A DNA stretch of 7,791 nucleotides from NCBI GenBank assembly GCA_002424295.1, contig DIQY01000091.1, positions 1-7,791 on the forward strand. The letters run 5' to 3'. Source of the stretch: Ruminococcaceae bacterium UBA5450 (GTDB lineage Bacteria > Bacillota > Clostridia > Oscillospirales > Acutalibacteraceae). Below the pieces are notes generated by a model. That model was not told the origin of the DNA, ran no database searches, and saw nothing but the letters and a program-made list of their open reading frames with translations. Shown here in pieces: positions 6,087-7,791 of the stretch (position 1 is the stretch's first letter; every line of letters starts with the position of its first letter). The position numbers and the translations under genes are program-made.

Positions 6087-7511
6087 TTAGTCTGCATGAA
6101 GAAGCTCCATAACCAAACAGGCGGCTTCTTCACTGGTATTTGAAACAGGAATCACGTAGTCGGCAGCTTTCTCATAAATCGGCTGACGTTTTTCATAGAG
6201 AATACGCATAGCTTCTTCTCGATTTTCGCATTCCAAAAGCGGCCTGCTGTGATCATCCTTTAAGCGTTGTTCAATGAGTGCAAGCGGTGCATCCAGCAAA
6301 ACAGTGATCCCGGTCTCTTGGAACAGTTCTGTGTTTTTTGGATTGAGCAGGCATCCTCCACCGGCAGCGATGACAAGCCCCTCTTTGCGGGAAAGAGTTT
6401 CAACCGCTTTGGTTTCCATTTCCCGAAATGCTTTTTCGCCATCCTGTGCAAAAATTTCTGAGATGGTTTTTCCGGACTCTTTTTGGATATAAGAATCTAT
6501 ATCGATAAATTCCCGATTCAGTGCGTTGGAGAGAATTGCGCCTACCGTAGTTTTTCCGCATCCCATAAAGCCGCAGAGAATAATGTTCCCAAAACGGCGC
6601 TGCATAGCATTTTGAGCGTCTTTGATAATCGGTGTAACCTGTTCTGGCAAAAATGTTTTTCCGGTCCAAATCTTTTGTGCGGCAGCAGCTTGCCATACCA
6701 GCATGCCCATTCCGCCGATGGCTGAAATTCCATTCTTTTTGGCTAGGTGCAGAAGACGGGTGGTAAGCGGATTATAAATTGCATCAAAGACAGTATTACA
6801 GGCACACACAACCATTTCACTGACAGGACAGTCTGCAAGGTGAGGATACATTCCAACGCTGGTAGCATTAATCAGGAGGTCAAAAGTTTGCCCCGATTTT
6901 ACCATTCCCTCCAGTTCCTCAAATGAACAGAGATCAATTACAGCATTTTCTTTGCCAATTTTCCGGCAAGTTTCGCTTAAAGTTTCTGCAATCCGGTCGC
7001 AGCGTTGATGAAAGGAAAAAACGGCATTGCCGTCTTCGAGCGGCAGCTCGTTTTTATGACGATGTAAAGCAATCGTCAAATGCGGATTTTTACTTTTGCG
7101 CAGAATTTCGTTGATAAATACCTGCGCGACACCGCCGTTTCCGAGGATCAGACAATGTCCCTGCAAAGAGAAGCCGGCATCCTGAATGGTATGGAGAAAG
7201 CCATCCCCGTCAGTGGTATGGCCAATCAATCGACCATTATGATTTTCAACCGTGTTGACGCTGCCGAAAGCTTTTGCTTTTTCATCAGTCTGATAAAGCA
7301 GCGGCAAAATTGATTGCTTGTGGGGGATCGTCACATTGAAGCCATCCAAGCTCCGCAGACGAGGCAGAGAATCCAATAGTTGCTCCGGTGGGATCTCCAT
7401 TGTTGTATAAGTGCCTTCTATGCCGCTTAATTTCATCAGACGGTTATGAAGAAACGGCGACATGGTATGGCCAATTGGATAGCCGATAACGGCAAAGCTT
7501 TTTTTGCCCAT
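6087..7511 (-). CDS. aroE-aroK: Fusion protein: shikimate dehydrogenase (N-terminal) - shikimate kinase (C-terminal)
   Basis: Predicted to catalyse two consecutive steps: 3-dehydroshikimate to shikimate with NADPH, then shikimate to shikimate 3-phosphate with ATP. Residues 1-298 are AroE: shikimate-binding SPFLHN (18-23), VTIPHK with catalytic Lys65, NT (86-87), TTDGDGF with catalytic Asp101, a nucleotide loop GNGGVAQ (124-130), NATSVGM (215-221) and IGGMGMLVWQ (265-274). Residues about 308-474 are AroK: Walker A GFMGCGKTT (314-322), DID (337-339), FREME (362-366), AAGGG (382-386), lid SRPLL (422-426) and KRQPIY (441-446). The junction is a short linker without internal stop or frameshift. 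The AroE nucleotide loop departs from the usual GAGGAxR, and the domain has roughly 25 extra residues before NATSVGM. ATG 7511 has GGAGG 6 nt upstream. No terminator follows, so transcripts may run into the aroF leader. Confidence 0.95.
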   Translation of the reverse strand: MGKKSFAVIGYPIGHTMSPFLHNRLMKLSGIEGTYTTMEIPPEQLLDSLPRLRSLDGFNVTIPHKQSILPLLYQTDEKAKAFGSVNTVENHNGRLIGHTTDGDGFLHTIQDAGFSLQGHCLILGNGGVAQVFINEILRKSKNPHLTIALHRHKNELPLEDGNAVFSFHQRCDRIAETLSETCRKIGKENAVIDLCSFEELEGMVKSGQTFDLLINATSVGMYPHLADCPVSEMVVCACNTVFDAIYNPLTTRLLHLAKKNGISAIGGMGMLVWQAAAAQKIWTGKTFLPEQVTPIIKDAQNAMQRRFGNIILCGFMGCGKTTVGAILSNALNREFIDIDSYIQKESGKTISEIFAQDGEKAFREMETKAVETLSRKEGLVIAAGGGCLLNPKNTELFQETGITVLLDAPLALIEQRLKDDHSRPLLECENREEAMRILYEKRQPIYEKAADYVIPVSNTSEEAACLVMELLHAD

Positions 7512-7565
7512 AAAGTTCCTCCAAAAAAATCCGGTTATTATTTTATAAAAAATCCAAAAAAAACA

Positions 7566-7594
7566 TTGACAAAGACCGAATTCCCTAATAGTAT
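7566..7594 (+). promoter_or_regulatory. Candidate promoter of acpP
   Basis: The plus strand has TTGACA (7566-7571), a 17-nt spacer and TAGTAT (7589-7594, 4 of 6 matches). The preceding sequence (about 7525-7563) is very A/T rich with A-tracts, like an UP element. The predicted start near 7602 leaves a leader of about 120 nt before acpP. The -35 is perfect but the -10 is weak, so the assignment is moderate. Confidence 0.5.
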
Positions 7595-7617
7595 TGTTGA
7601 TAGATTATTTTTCATTA

Positions 7618-7631
7618 CCGCTTTTTAGCGG
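7618..7631. repeat. Short inverted repeat shared by both divergent leaders
   Basis: CCGCT-TTTT-AGCGG is a perfect 5-bp inverted repeat with a 4-nt loop. It falls between the predicted starts of the two opposing promoters, so it would be in the 5' untranslated region of both transcripts. It lacks a following T-run of terminator strength on either strand. Confidence 0.45.
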
Positions 7632-7642
7632 ATGTTGTGGAT

Positions 7643-7672
7643 ATTATACCGCATACTGCAGTGTTTTGTCTA
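7643..7672 (-). promoter_or_regulatory. Candidate promoter of aroE-aroK
   Basis: The minus strand has TAGACA (7672-7667, 5 of 6 matches), an 18-nt spacer and a perfect TATAAT (7648-7643). The start would be near 7636, giving a 5' leader of about 125 nt. A second, poorer candidate closer to the gene is TTGTCA (7572-7567) with TATAAA (7547-7542), at a long 19-nt spacing. Confidence 0.55.
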
Positions 7673-7720
7673 CTTTAAGAAAATACCTTTTGAAAATTCT
7701 GCAAAGGAGGGATAAATTTT

Positions 7721-7791
7721 ATGGTATTGGAGAAAGTCAAAGCAATCCTCGCGGAGCAGTTCGATGTAGAAGACGAAAACAGCATTACCGC
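7721..7791 (+). CDS. acpP: Acyl carrier protein, N-terminal part (runs off the right edge)
   Basis: Carries the growing acyl chain on a 4'-phosphopantetheine arm during fatty acid synthesis; cytosolic. Only 23 codons are visible, starting MVLEKVKAILAEQFDVEDE, which matches helix 1 and the following acidic loop of bacterial AcpP. The DSL serine that takes the phosphopantetheine would be outside the window, so the call rests on the N-terminus alone. The start is firm: AAAGGAGG (7703-7710) lies 10 nt upstream of the ATG. It is transcribed away from aroE-aroK and is probably the first or an early gene of a lipid or rnc-linked unit to the right, which cannot be seen. A specialised carrier protein is the main alternative. 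Confidence 0.8.
   Translation, partial: MVLEKVKAILAEQFDVEDENSIT

Noticed and set aside
7521..7563. Near-direct repeats of TCCAAAAAAA in the aroEK upstream region
   Set aside because: Low-complexity A-tract sequence; better explained as promoter-associated AT richness than as a repeat element.
7636..7644. DnaA-box-like nonamer (TGTGGATAT)
   Set aside because: A single 8-of-9 match with no cluster or AT-rich unwinding element linked to dnaA/dnaN. It overlaps the aroEK -10 region and is likely chance.
7566..7720. FapR operator upstream of acpP
   Set aside because: No copy of the TTAGTACCTGGTACTAA-type palindrome is present; only a loose TAATAGTATTG resemblance.

Overview
The window carries an almost complete shikimate and aromatic amino acid block on the minus strand. 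At the far right edge it also holds the start of a plus-strand acyl carrier protein gene. Base composition, GGAGG-type ribosome binding sites, a type I-beta DAHP synthase with an N-terminal ferredoxin-like domain, and a clostridial-style AroC and AroA all point to a Bacillota genome. It is probably a Clostridia/Oscillospirales (Ruminococcaceae-like) organism. The phylum is fairly secure; the family is a guess from motif style. Nothing suggests a mobile element, phage, CRISPR array or RNA gene.

Layout, in the direction of minus-strand transcription from right to left. Positions 7512-7720 form a divergent intergenic region between acpP (plus) and an aroE-aroK fusion (minus, 7511-6087). The best promoter candidates for these two genes face each other. 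Positions 6086-5774 hold a sigma-A-like promoter (6048-6019), an unlisted 37-codon ORF rich in Phe and Tyr codons (5988-5875), a small hairpin (5870-5855) and a strong intrinsic terminator (5840-5798). The terminator lies just upstream of the aroF ribosome binding site, the architecture of a transcription attenuator. Next come aroF (5773-4748), tyrA (4744-3902), aroB (3905-2832), aroA (2835-1558), aroC (1574-495) and pheA (492 to beyond the left edge). Gaps are 2-3 nt, or the genes overlap by 4-17 nt.

Function: AroF condenses PEP and erythrose 4-phosphate, and AroB makes 3-dehydroquinate. The dehydroquinase (aroD/aroQ) is not in the window. AroE-AroK turns 3-dehydroshikimate into shikimate and then shikimate 3-phosphate. 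AroA and AroC finish chorismate. PheA (chorismate mutase plus prephenate dehydratase) and TyrA (prephenate dehydrogenase) send it to Phe and Tyr. The unit therefore runs from central metabolism to the two end products whose codons are enriched in the leader ORF. No Trp codon is present in the leader and no trp gene is in the window.

The most interesting item is the aroF leader. A Phe/Tyr-sensing, ribosome-mediated attenuator would be unusual in Bacillota, where T-box elements are the usual solution, and no T-box signature is visible. Further points are the AroE-AroK fusion with an altered AroE cofactor region, the in-frame aroF-stop/tyrA-TTG junction, and the face-to-face aroEK/acpP promoters.
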